NCBI GenBank assembly: GCA_030849805.1
Contig: JASANZ010001973.1
Location: 1-28,519, forward strand
DNA length: 28,519 nt
Direction of reading: 5' to 3'
Source: Sergeia podlipaevii
Taxonomy: Eukaryota; Euglenozoa; Kinetoplastea; Trypanosomatida; Trypanosomatidae
Shown one piece after another: positions 1 to 9,014 of the stretch. Both the position numbers and the translations under genes were made by a program. Below the pieces are notes generated by a model. The model did no database searches and was not told the DNA's origin. It worked only from the letters and a program-made list of their open reading frames with translations. Numbering within the stretch: position 1 is the first letter of the stretch; each line of letters opens with the position of its first letter.

Positions 1-518
1 CTCCCTCCCTCCCTCCCCTCCCTCTCACTCACACAGTACTTTGATTCGTTATTGTATACTCTACATACAGTGTGTAGACGAAAGAGCATATTAATTAAGA
101 AAGGAACGGCTTCACAGCTTCTTCATAACTCTCCCCACCTTCTACTACTTTCTCATAAATATATTTTTTTCTTTCTTTCTTTCATTTGCTAATATTATCA
201 TTATAATTATTATCCTCTCATCTCTTTGCATATCTCTCTATTTGTGTGTGGGTGTGTGTGTGTATGTGTGCGTGGGTGTGTCGTATGCACAGCAGATGAG
301 CCTGCCTAGAAAGAGTTGTATAACAAATGCGCACTCTTTCCTACTAGGAAGCAAATGTATTTATATATATTAATTTGTCTCTATATGTTTATTTTTTTTT
401 TCAGTTTTTCTCAAACGGAGAGTGACGCGGCCCATGAAGTACTCGCTGCGGATGCCTTTCATGTCATCCACAGCTGTGGGTGGCAGCAGCACATGACACT
501 CTAGGGTCTCATTCGAAA
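1..518. other. Gap downstream of the RRM-like gene, left window edge
   Basis: Apart from the possible continued frame near 370-518, this is low-complexity sequence: a CTCC repeat at 1-23, TTTC repeats near 165-183, a GT-rich microsatellite at 241-282 and T-runs near 391-400. It should hold the 3' UTR of the RRM-like gene. No gene start is visible on the minus strand; the next gene must begin beyond the left edge. Confidence 0.6.
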
Positions 519-600
519 CTACGACGGTGGTGAAGAGGAAGCACCTGGTATGATGTGCACTAGTCCGCATTGTGAGCCTGGTCCCAGTGGATAACCAGGA
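370..600 (-). other. Possible frame-shifted C-terminal continuation of the RRM-like gene
   Basis: This reading frame overlaps the end of the RRM-like gene and runs about 150 nt beyond its stop. It is open from about 600 to the stop at 370. The stretch from about 420 to 520 is clearly more GC-rich than the AT-rich flank, and it translates to a mixed, protein-like sequence (containing CHVLLPPTAVDD and EYFMGRVTLRLRK) rather than the Phe- or Lys-rich nonsense typical of the gaps. Relative to the main gene the frame is offset by -1, so one base missing from the sequence in the overlap would join the two. It could be an assembly indel, a real mutation or chance. I see no canonical slippery heptamer in the overlap, which argues against programmed frameshifting. 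Confidence 0.4.
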
Positions 601-3269
601 GCAAAACTAGGTGGAACGCCTCTATCTCCTTGAGGTGGTGGCGGGACCACCATGTGTGCCATGGCTCCTGCTGTTGCTGCTGCGGCCCCACATGCTCCAT
701 TCATGCCAGCGTGCTTTGCGAGCCCTAGCACCATCGCCGCAGATGAGAGGGAAATCGTGTTTGGTGAAGAAGACGGAAGAGAACTACCGCTGCTGCTGCC
801 GCCTGTGATGGTGTACATGGGCGGAGGAGGTGGTAGTGGGGGAGGCATAGACGGCGCTCCGCTTGGTCGCTGTAGAAAAAACGCAGTAGGCAGCCCACCT
901 GCGGACATGCCAGCTAACCCAGGTGGTGGCGGAGGCACATGAGACTGCTGTTGGTGCTGCTGAGGTGCAGCAACACAACCACTACAGCCATTGACAGAAG
1001 AGGCGGTCACGAAGCGGCGGTCTACGTGTAAAGGCACAAGCTCAGCAAGAGGAGGATTACTCGTCATAAATGTGGTCAGATCAGCGGCGGAGCGGGCGAG
1101 AAAAATACCGTCTCGTGTGCACAATATCCTCTTGTGAAACGACATGGCCACGCTGGCGAGTCCTTCTTCCAGCTGAATAACCGCACTGCCTCCGGCCCCA
1201 CTGGACGCGTGACTTGCACTCAACAAGCCGACCTCGCCAGCAGGCAAGGGGAGCCCAAGCATAGAAAAGACCCACGACACGTATAACTCCGAGGTATGCG
1301 CCGTGATACCGCCAATAAACAATGTCGTCACAGCTGCGTCTCTGTTCTGCTTAAACTGCTGCTGCTGCTGCGCCATGACAGTCGCATCGCCAGGATACAC
1401 ATGAAACGAAATCAAATCTCCCCGTTGCAGATTCAAAATCACACCCCCACCGCTGCCAGTGGGGACAGTAGCTGCACCTACACCTGCAGCCCGCTCGTTC
1501 ATTGCAGCAGAAGAAGAAGGCGGCGGCGGCAGCTGAGCTCCAGACGGGAGTCGCTGCAGCAGCGGTGTCGCATGCCCAGAATGAACGCTACTGCTTGCAG
1601 TGCTTCCTAAACTGCTGGCGCTACCATGATAGTAAGGCGGCGGCCCCATCGAGGAATCACCTACAGGAAGCGAACCCGCGGAAACACTGATGTTTGCAGA
1701 CGACGTAGCAGCAGCGGCTTGGCTTTGCACGATGTACTGTGGAGGTGGCAAGGCAGTAGATGTAGCATGCAGTCCCAACATGCATGACGAACCTAGAGTA
1801 GGCTGTTGTGGTGGGTGATGCTGGGCAGAGGTAACTGCGAAAGAGACGGGGAATCCACTCAGCGAAGACGCATGACTGGCCGGAGTGCTGCTGCTGTTGG
1901 CCCCCACCGATGGGGATCCAGGCACGCCCAATACAGAAGCAGAGACCCCATATGGAGGTGGAAAGGATGGCGGTGGCGCCGACAGAACGCTACAAAGCGG
2001 CGCACTAGAGAATTCACCAGGCCCCATTACGGCTGCATAGCCGCTACCAGGTGGACTTCCCCGCTGCCCGCGACGGCGCGGACCGTTCCCGGGACCTTGC
2101 TGCTGATGTTGCTGAAGTTTCGGTGAAGTCCCGTCACCCCCAGCTCCATTGCTATTGGCGCGTTCTATCACAACGGGATGCGTAGGGCCACGCCTCTTCC
2201 CATCCACCACGTCCAGCACCGCGTTTGTAGAAAGCAGCTCACGCATCACCTCCGTAGTCGGTGTCACATAAATTCCCTCTGTAGCACAGAAAATACGCTG
2301 GTTCATTCCTAATAGAGCAGTGACATCGGCCTCGGCGGCAACGTACACCGACGCACAACCCGTCGGAGACACGCTGCTCTTCCCACTCTTGGACTTGCGA
2401 TGCACGAGGATGCTGCACGGTGGGAGTCGCACTCCACATGCAGCAAAAAATATCCAGCTGATGACGTGGCGGCCAGCCTGAATAACTTCAAAGCGCAAAC
2501 CGCCAAGAAAGAGCTTGGTACCATTGTGGCCACACGTGGCGTTGGACGTGTTTGGGCTCCCATTACAGCTGTCCACGGTGGCAAGTACTGCCCCATTCGT
2601 TCCTTCCTCAGTGGGCAACGCAGCAGCACCACGCACGCCGCGGCAGCTGTCAGTGTTCGCTTGATGAAGAAAACCACCGTCCTGTGATAGAGGACTTCCA
2701 CCATCGTGAACATGCTGCTCAGCTGCTGAATGGAGGTCATCCTCCAGGTCCTCTGAAGTTGGGTATTTAAAGAAGCGGGCACCAAGAAGCGCTGCACGTG
2801 TAAGACCGCCGCCGCTAGCGCCGTCGTCACCACTGCCGCTCAGCTGGAGACTCGAGAAAGCATTGGCTATGGTAGCACTACTGTCTGTGCCAGTAGGTTT
2901 GTTGGAAAAGTGGTGCACGTGCTCTGAGGTGGCTGTATACAACATCGGCGACTTGGTGCTCCCGCCTTCACGTTGAAGTAAATTCTGAGTCTGTGCAAAG
3001 CCTTCCGGCAACTGTGCTGTATTGTCAAACGCCTGAAGCAACGTTTGTTGATTGCCGGGTGGGGGAAAAAGCTGATACGCAGCAGTAGTGCCTTCCTCGT
3101 CACTCCCAAGTTGAAGTGCCTCCATGCGCTGTTCAAAGCTGAAAGCAGACGGTGTCTCAGAGTAGGCATAGCTATCCATGGAGGAGCTTGGATGGAGAGA
3201 CTCTCCCTCTTCGACTACGCGTCCATCAGAATCATAGCTCAAGTTAACAAGACCCTCTCGAAACAGCAT
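519..3269 (-). CDS. Low-complexity protein with two RRM-like modules (putative RNA-binding protein)
   Basis: A 916-residue protein with an ATG start. Two related modules are visible, at about residues 251-350 and 648-745. Each opens with an RNP2-like strand (TKLFLGGL; TTLFIGGI), followed by a helix with SWIF/SWVF, a Gly-x-x-Leu-Pro turn, an RNP1-like strand (GCASVYV; GGSAVIQL) and a closing strand with RIFCATEGI or RILCTRDGI. This is the beta-alpha-beta-beta-alpha-beta order of an RRM, but the aromatic RNP1 residues that normally stack on RNA are mostly absent. The rest is rich in Pro, Ser, Gly, Ala and Gln, including poly-Gln and poly-Pro near both modules, as in post-transcriptional regulators that form granules. 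RNA binding is inferred; protein-protein use of the RRM fold is possible. The stop may be premature, because a coding-like frame continues just beyond it. Confidence 0.85.
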   Translation of the reverse strand: MLFREGLVNLSYDSDGRVVEEGESLHPSSSMDSYAYSETPSAFSFEQRMEALQLGSDEEGTTAAYQLFPPPGNQQTLLQAFDNTAQLPEGFAQTQNLLQREGGSTKSPMLYTATSEHVHHFSNKPTGTDSSATIANAFSSLQLSGSGDDGASGGGLTRAALLGARFFKYPTSEDLEDDLHSAAEQHVHDGGSPLSQDGGFLHQANTDSCRGVRGAAALPTEEGTNGAVLATVDSCNGSPNTSNATCGHNGTKLFLGGLRFEVIQAGRHVISWIFFAACGVRLPPCSILVHRKSKSGKSSVSPTGCASVYVAAEADVTALLGMNQRIFCATEGIYVTPTTEVMRELLSTNAVLDVVDGKRRGPTHPVVIERANSNGAGGDGTSPKLQQHQQQGPGNGPRRRGQRGSPPGSGYAAVMGPGEFSSAPLCSVLSAPPPSFPPPYGVSASVLGVPGSPSVGANSSSTPASHASSLSGFPVSFAVTSAQHHPPQQPTLGSSCMLGLHATSTALPPPQYIVQSQAAAATSSANISVSAGSLPVGDSSMGPPPYYHGSASSLGSTASSSVHSGHATPLLQRLPSGAQLPPPPSSSAAMNERAAGVGAATVPTGSGGGVILNLQRGDLISFHVYPGDATVMAQQQQQFKQNRDAAVTTLFIGGITAHTSELYVSWVFSMLGLPLPAGEVGLLSASHASSGAGGSAVIQLEEGLASVAMSFHKRILCTRDGIFLARSAADLTTFMTSNPPLAELVPLHVDRRFVTASSVNGCSGCVAAPQQHQQQSHVPPPPPGLAGMSAGGLPTAFFLQRPSGAPSMPPPLPPPPPMYTITGGSSSGSSLPSSSPNTISLSSAAMVLGLAKHAGMNGACGAAAATAGAMAHMVVPPPPQGDRGVPPSFAPGYPLGPGSQCGLVHIIPGASSSPPS

Positions 3270-4987
3270 TTATGATCAGCAGAGGAAAAAAGAATCGAAT
3301 TATTGATCTTCTTATGTCTGCAATCTCCCAAGAAAAAAAAACTCTCCTATAATAGGAAACAAAGAACTATTTTGTGTGCGTAAGTGTGTCACTTAAAAAA
3401 AAAAAAATGGCTCTATTTCTTACTGAAATGTGACTATTTAAAAAAAAAAATACCCTTTCTTCTAAGCTAAAAGGTTGATAATATACTTTTTATTTTAAGT
3501 TTGCACGTTTGGTTGATACGTCCTTCAGGAAGCGGGAGAACAAAAAAAAAAAGCGCGTCCACTCTCGTTCACTCGTTTGCCTATCAGTTTGTGTGTGTGT
3601 CTGTGTTTGTGTATTTTTTTTTTCGCCGCCCTTTCACTCCTCCTTTCTGAATCAATTCAAAATTCTTACCTCAAAGCAGCAGAAAAAATGAGGAAAGGAA
3701 GAGAAGCAAAGAAAAAGAAATAAAAGGCGTGCGCCAGAACACTTCCTCAAAAAAAAAAAAAAAATCTGCACAGATACTCACTACACTCGAAAAAAAGCCC
3801 CCTTCCTCTACTTATAGTTTATGCGAAATTAAGTCAACAGAAGTAGGAGTATCAGTATATATATATATATATTGAAAAGCTTCAATCACGCGACCTACTA
3901 AATATAAATAAATAAGAGGATGCGCGCACGCCTAACCACCTTTGCACCCACACAACGCTAAATACAAGTCGTCCTGCTCAGGTATATGAAGTACTTATAC
4001 CTTTTTTTTTGCTTTCGTATTTTCTTCCTTTTCTCCTGACTGCTTTAGATTTAAAAGAAAAAAAAATTGGTAAATAGAGAGAAAAAAAGACGCTCCACGT
4101 TCTTGCTTACTAATGTGCACCGTTGTGATTCTGAAAACAAGAAAGAGGGAGGAGACAAAGAAAGAGATGCCAACAACAAACGCAGACTATGCAAAATAAT
4201 AAATAAAGGAATAAAGAATAAGTGGATAGATATCAATGATATTGTACCCCCCTCTCTTCTATATCCCTACTCTTTAAAAAAAAAGGGGAGGAGCAAAAAA
4301 AAAGGCGATTACCGGATGCTAATAATAATAATAAAAAATGAATTAAAAATAATAATAATAATAACAAGAGCTGCGTAGTAAAGAAAGCTAGAAGTGCAAA
4401 AAGTGCATATAAATATATATAAGAAGAAAAAATGAGCTTTCAAAAAAAAAAAAAAAAAATAGAGAGCGAGTGAATCCAACCTGCTGAAAGTGCTGATGTT
4501 GCAGTTCCCCTTCTTTTTCTAGTTTTTGTGCTTACTCAACTGTTTCCTTTGGAGAGAAGAATTTGTTGTTGTTTAAGATTTCAAAAAAAAAAAAAAAAGA
4601 TTCAAAATAAATAAATAAATAAGGATAAAATGACTGCAATAAGAGTGGAAAACAAAAGGACAGAACTTGGGAAGAGGAAACCACTCTTTAGCAGCTTTAA
4701 CAAAAAAAAAAATAAGCGATATCCATTTAAACATATATATATATATATATATTAGTTTAAGGTGCTTAGATAGATCTTGCGACTCTGATAGAATGAATAA
4801 ATAAATAAAAAAAGAAGAGGAACACTTCCTTGTGAGCATGCAGAGAAGAAACAATAGAAAAGAACAAGGCCAAGTTAAATGAGCAGAGTAATGCGTAAAG
4901 AGTTTCAAAAAAAAAAAAAAACGAGGACGTCATCTTCCAAAAAATGAAGACAAGAAAAAAAAACTTTGCTTGCTTGCTTGCTTTCTC
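3270..4987. other. 1.7-kb intergenic region between the ZNHIT3-like and RRM-like genes
   Basis: AT-rich spacer full of plus-strand A-runs (for example near 3395, 3440, 3750, 4441, 4585, 4702 and 4907), TA repeats at 3855-3873 and 4733-4752, AATA/ATA repeats at 4319-4364 and AAAT repeats near 4608-4622 and 4795-4808. It should hold the ZNHIT3-like 3' UTR and the RRM-like 5' leader. Short frames here are Phe/Leu- or Lys-rich products of homopolymers, and I support no gene. Confidence 0.7.
3318..3342 (-). promoter_or_regulatory. Predicted trans-splice acceptor of the RRM-like gene
   Basis: In the sense direction a T-rich tract (plus-strand A-run 3331-3341) is followed by AG at 3326-3325 and again by TGCAG ending at 3318. 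Either would give a 5' UTR of about 50 nt. This is inferred from the known trypanosomatid pattern of polypyrimidine tract plus first AG. Confidence 0.5.
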
Positions 4988-5509
4988 TTATGCTATCCCC
5001 TCGGCGGCAGCGATAACAGACATCACTGCGTCACAGAATTGCTTGAAGTCCACGCTGTTGTGCAGTGCCGCGTCCAATGCGTCCAGACGCGAACGACTGC
5101 GATCAATCGTCTTGAGCATCGTCCTTAGTTCTTTGCTCTTGAGTGCGTTGCGAATCTTCTTGTTGTTGGCAAGCGCTGTGAGATGCTTCTCTGATAGGAT
5201 GCCAAGCTCCACGTCATCGCCGTGGTCACGTGGCGACGCACCTGATGAGGCCACAATCGGCGCGGGAGCTTGCATCTTGGCATCGCGAGTAGCGTCAGAA
5301 AAGAGGTCTTCCGTAGTAGAAACTTCTGGCCTCGGCCGTTTTGCGTCCGGCTGCTGCGTCTCATCCGCTTTCGCCACAGCAGCGCAGCTGCTGGGATTGT
5401 CCTCGGGTACCTCGCGATGATTCTTGAAACAGGCAGCGCTACAGTAGCAAGACTTGCAGTGGCGGCAGCGGTAGCGAGACGCTTCCTTATCGCACACAAT
5501 GCACTTCAT
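4988..5509 (-). CDS. ZNHIT3: HIT-type zinc-finger protein, ZNHIT3/Hit1-like snoRNP assembly factor
   Basis: A 173-residue protein with an ATG start; human ZNHIT3 and yeast Hit1 have similar lengths. The N-terminus is a zf-HIT finger: Cys3-x2-Cys6, Cys15-x2-Cys18, Cys23-x3-Cys27, His31 and Cys42, with the family string YRCRHCKSCYCSAACFKNH. A linker rich in charge and Pro follows (about 43-100). The helical C-terminal region (about 105-165) keeps the spacing of the ZNHIT3 C-terminal helices, with ILSEKHLTALANNKKIRNAL and ELRTMLKTID. In yeast and human, Hit1/ZNHIT3 partners Rsa1/NUFIP and helps the R2TP machinery load Snu13 and Nop58 onto box C/D snoRNPs in the nucleus. The same role is inferred here. 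Box C/D guides are numerous in trypanosomatids. Other zf-HIT proteins (ZNHIT1, 2, 6) fit size and C-terminus less well. Confidence 0.85.
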   Translation of the reverse strand: MKCIVCDKEASRYRCRHCKSCYCSAACFKNHREVPEDNPSSCAAVAKADETQQPDAKRPRPEVSTTEDLFSDATRDAKMQAPAPIVASSGASPRDHGDDVELGILSEKHLTALANNKKIRNALKSKELRTMLKTIDRSRSRLDALDAALHNSVDFKQFCDAVMSVIAAAEGIA

Positions 5510-6508
5510 ATAGATCCCCCTTCTCTAACTATATTCTCTATATTGTTTTGGATGATTCTTTCCGTTGATATGCCAATAAGGAGAGAAAAAAAAAAAGACT
5601 GTTGCTATCCTTTTATAAAAAAAAAAGGGTGGGCTTATAGTGATTGGTATTTGCAAGCCAACTTTAAAAAAAAATATATAAGAGAGAGAAAAAGAGCCAA
5701 AAAAAAAAAACTTACATTTGTATTGACGTTCTTTTGGCTCTTTATGGGGAGCACATTAACATCGTGAAAGCAATATATGAGTCTCTCTCTATATATAAAT
5801 GCGCATCATAGCGCATAGATATACGTAAAGATGCAAGGAAGCTGCAAACCATAACAAAAAAAAAAAATAGTGAAGTAATATTTTATGTTGTGCTCAATAC
5901 ACAGTGATATCAAGAAAAAAAAAAGAGAAGAAAGGAAGAAACTGTGCGTATCGACTGCGTAATACATTTTCTTTTCGCTTCTCCTCTTCCTTCCTTCCTT
6001 TCGAACAATGCGTTCTCTTTCTCTCCTTCGTCTGTCTTTTCTTGGCGTAAATGGTCAGCAACACAACGAAGAAAAAAAAAAAAAAGAGAAGTACCAAAGC
6101 ACAACAAGCACAAGCAAGTCAAGAACATCAATTGTGGTTTGATACTGCGCAAGACACATAGCACCATCGCTTTTTCCCTCTTTAGAACGCAAACACACTC
6201 TCACGCATATGCCTGTACTTGATATGTGACCACATTACAATTAGTGTATTTTTTCTTTTGCTAGTTTGTTTGTTCTTTTTTTCTTTGTTGTTGTTCTTGT
6301 TTTCTTATTGCCAGTTTTGTTTTCCAGCGCAATAAAAATAAAGCAAAAGAGAGATAGGGAAACCTCCATCTCAAAAAAAAAGGCACAGAAGGCAACTCGA
6401 AGGAACCAAAAGGCTAAACTTCCCCCCCCCCCTCCTCCTCTCCTCCCCTCCACCAAGAAGAACTTTTTAAAAAAGAGAAAGAAAAGAGATAGAGTGGCGC
6501 CTTCTTGC
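5510..6508. other. Intergenic region between the PGM-like pseudoenzyme and ZNHIT3-like genes
   Basis: AT-rich spacer with plus-strand A-runs (5585, 5619, 5699, 5853, 5915, 6068, 6373), a TTCC/TTCT-rich patch at 5968-6002, a C-run at 6422-6432 and TTG/TTTG repeats at 6262-6300. The CCTCCTCC patch at 6430-6452 is G/A-rich in the transcript and lies close to the stop codon of the pseudoenzyme gene. No gene is supported. Confidence 0.65.
5558..5598 (-). promoter_or_regulatory. Predicted trans-splice acceptor of the ZNHIT3-like gene
   Basis: Sense-strand tract of T's and CTCTCC (plus strand 5580-5598), then about 20 nt with no AG until GGAAAG ending at 5558. The predicted 5' UTR is about 48 nt. 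Confidence 0.5.
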
Positions 6509-8146
6509 TCACATATATGGAGCCCCCGAGCTCATAGATCCTAGCAGTTGCTTGTTACGATACTTGTACCCGTTGTTCTCGTTCAATGAGAGCGGCAGTT
6601 TCATCGCATCCACGCATCCTTCATCTAGGCGGAAGCAACTGCGATGGTGCAGGCGCGTAAGCGTCGATAGCGATCCTGGCGGTGGTGATGACATTCTGTG
6701 AAACGTATCTACTGTTAAGTGAAACCATCTCTTAATGAACATTCGAACTGTCAGCCCATGTGTAATGATAACAACATTTGTGTCCATGGGAAAGTCCACC
6801 CTCTCTCGCTGAAACGCATCCAGAAAGCTCGTGACACGGTCACACACATCAGCGCCGCTTTCGCCATACGGGAAGCGATAGAAGAAACGACTGTAGCGCT
6901 CGCGCTCCTCCAGGTGGTGGAGCAGCTCGCGTGTGCTTGTGTAGCGGCCAATGTCACCATCACGCAGCCGCACATCCTCTCGCACGCCGATGATGCGGTT
7001 CCCCGTGCCGCTTCCAAGAACGAGAGATGTGTCACTGTAGCGGTTGGTCTGTCCTTGTCCAGGTGGGGGGTAGTCCACCACTGGTGCGTTACCTCCTGCT
7101 GACGTAATGGGTCTAAGATCAAGTGGTCGCTGCTGATGATGATGCTTGTGATGATCTGAGGAGGGAGGAGGTGTCAATGTCGTCGTGTCATATAAGTCGG
7201 CACCTACCTCAATCGCTTCCTTAATATCCCCTAATGGGTACTTATGAATAAAGTCAGAAGATGAGTTGTTGTAGCTCATAGGGTGATGAGGTTGCTGCTG
7301 TTGCGAGCCATCTTCGTCGTCGTCCCACCACTCCCTTCGACTCCTCGCGCACACTCTCGCATCCATGCGCACCTCGTCGTATCCTTGCAATACATACCGC
7401 AGTGACTGCCTGGAGCGAATATACGGGGAATAGTAAAGGTACACCGGCTCATCACCAATCAGCTCCGCCAGCTGCCGACCCGACTCGATGCACTGGCGCT
7501 TGCCCTCCTCTACAAGAGGAATGCGCCAGTCTGGAGTGGTGACGTATGTGCTGACGTCCTCGTTGGCGAGGCTGCGGCCATTGCGAAGAAGAATGATACG
7601 CTTTACGGGTTCTGTAAAGTGAGATATGGAATGTAGAGTCGCAGGGGCTGGGGTTGAAATGTGGTGCGCGGTGGCTGTCTTCTTTTTCTTCTCCCCACTA
7701 GCAGTACCGGACTGAGGACTTTTCTCAGTATTTGCCGCCTCAGATGATGATGATGATGATGTCAAGGAGGTGACGGAGTTCTGTGGTGGCGGATGGTTCG
7801 CATCGTCGCTGCTTCCACCGCTCCAACGAAGATGCATGCGCGATCGCAGTGGGGCACTTCTAATTGCAATGGACATCTTTCCTTTCAGTCCTCCTTTGTG
7901 ACTAACCCCGTCTATGGCTGTGGTACTAGTAGTAGTGGTGGAAGCAGGGGTAACGCTGCTGATATCAGGAGTGTTGCTGGTGGGAATATTGGTATTATGA
8001 TGATTGCCACCGCTGGTGCTGCATAGAGCAACCTGGACGTGCATAGTGCCTTGTGCAGCTGCTCTAGTAGTAGTAGTACTATTAGTATAGCTAAAGAGAT
8101 AGCGTAGGCCTCGAGTATGGCCCGTTCGAGAGACGTGGCGCAACAT
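6509..8146 (-). CDS. Histidine-phosphatase (phosphoglycerate-mutase-like) protein with Asn replacing the catalytic His
   Basis: A 545-residue protein. The open frame extends upstream to a TTG at 8197, but the first ATG at 8146 is the likely start. Residues 1-175 are Arg/Ser/Thr-rich without acidic residues near the start, suggesting a mitochondrial leader followed by disorder. The domain starts at about 182 with IILLRNGRS, where family members have RHG: the phospho-acceptor His is Asn189. Other pocket residues remain: Arg188, Arg246 in YYSPYIRSRQS, Glu429 in PYGES and His463 in ITHG. An insertion at about 262-385, rich in Asp, His, Gln and Pro, splits the domain. The TTPDWRIPL motif matches the AT74/DET1-like branch of the family. 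Without the nucleophile a normal mutase or phosphatase cycle is unlikely; a binding or regulatory role is inferred. The next gene upstream is an intact paralogue. Confidence 0.85.
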   Translation of the reverse strand: MLRHVSRTGHTRGLRYLFSYTNSTTTTRAAAQGTMHVQVALCSTSGGNHHNTNIPTSNTPDISSVTPASTTTTSTTAIDGVSHKGGLKGKMSIAIRSAPLRSRMHLRWSGGSSDDANHPPPQNSVTSLTSSSSSSEAANTEKSPQSGTASGEKKKKTATAHHISTPAPATLHSISHFTEPVKRIILLRNGRSLANEDVSTYVTTPDWRIPLVEEGKRQCIESGRQLAELIGDEPVYLYYSPYIRSRQSLRYVLQGYDEVRMDARVCARSRREWWDDDEDGSQQQQPHHPMSYNNSSSDFIHKYPLGDIKEAIEVGADLYDTTTLTPPPSSDHHKHHHQQRPLDLRPITSAGGNAPVVDYPPPGQGQTNRYSDTSLVLGSGTGNRIIGVREDVRLRDGDIGRYTSTRELLHHLEERERYSRFFYRFPYGESGADVCDRVTSFLDAFQRERVDFPMDTNVVIITHGLTVRMFIKRWFHLTVDTFHRMSSPPPGSLSTLTRLHHRSCFRLDEGCVDAMKLPLSLNENNGYKYRNKQLLGSMSSGAPYM

Positions 8147-9014
8147 ACTTTTCTTACTCTTTGTTCTTGTCAATGATGATGATAATGATGATAGCAATTG
8201 GTGTTTGTCTGTTGGTTTGCTTTTTTCTAAGATTAGTAGTAGTCAGGTGCGAGTACAGGTCTACTTCCGCACTCGCTCCCACTCTCTCTTCTCTCGTGTT
8301 CCCCTTTTTCCTCTATCGTTCAGTTTTCTTCTTCCTCCACTTGAAAAAGTAAAAGAATTGAGACGTTCTGCTCTCAAAGATATATTTTCTTCTTACTTTG
8401 AAATGGCAATGCACAGGATTGAAAAGTCTACTGATGTAGTGAAGCCTTCAATGTTTATTTTTAATCAAAAAAAAAAAAGAAATGCAGCGGTGTAAGTAGT
8501 TCAAATGTGAAGAGAAAAAAATGCGAGTGTTCCTCTTGCGTGCAAATGTATGAGATAAACCTTCGTATATGGCAGAAAAATATATATGATAATGATGATG
8601 AATCTCTTTAACTAAGCAATACGAATTAGGCTTCTATAAAAAAGCAATGGTCCCTCTGTCTATGGTGCAACTTCAAAGAAAAGGATAAGAGAAAGAGCAA
8701 AAAAAAAAGATGTAGGAAGGGGTGAGAGTGCATATTGAAATGTAAAAATCTCTGCACGATATCGCAAGCAACATATATTGAGATTATGTGCATGTGTGTG
8801 CATACCCTTTAAAAAAAAAAAAAAAATCGCTTGCTCCAGTTTCTTTGCACGTCTATGTTTATATATGTCGCGAGGTCGTGTACAATGACAAAGGGTATTC
8901 TTATAACAAAAAGCATCAAAAAAAAAAAAAAAATTGCAAACAAAGAAAACCAAAGCAAGAACACGCTGTTTTGACAAACCAGCGCAAAGAAAAAAGAAAA
9001 AGGCAATCTCAAGG
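8147..9014. other. Intergenic region between the two PGM-like genes
   Basis: AT-rich spacer with TGATGA repeats at 8172-8192, a CT-rich patch on the plus strand at 8275-8340, and A-runs at 8467, 8700, 8812 and 8919. It holds the 3' UTR of the intact phosphatase and the leader of the pseudoenzyme. No small gene is supported; the longest minus-strand frame here starts at TTG and is Phe-rich. Confidence 0.65.
8340..8357 (-). promoter_or_regulatory. Weak candidate trans-splice acceptor of the PGM-like pseudoenzyme gene
   Basis: Sense-strand CTTTTACTTTTTC followed at once by AAG at 8341-8340. It would give a 5' UTR of about 190 nt that is strongly purine-rich. Another T-tract lies further upstream (plus strand 8467-8480). 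The assignment is uncertain. Confidence 0.3.

Noticed and set aside
316..504. Plus-strand frame of 62 codons at the left end
   Set aside because: TTG start and a hydrophobic stretch from T-runs; the GC-rich part reads better as minus-strand continuation of the RRM-like gene.
2309..2833. 174-codon minus-strand frame inside the RRM-like gene
   Set aside because: Overlaps the first RRM-like module in another frame; the main frame carries the duplicated module and is clearly the coding one.
8278..8323. Plus-strand pyrimidine tract ending in CAG, resembling an acceptor for a plus-strand gene
   Set aside because: No plausible plus-strand coding region follows; it is opposite the leader of the minus-strand pseudoenzyme gene.
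8660..8977. 105-codon minus-strand frame between the two phosphatases
   Set aside because: TTG start and Phe-run content produced by A-tracts.
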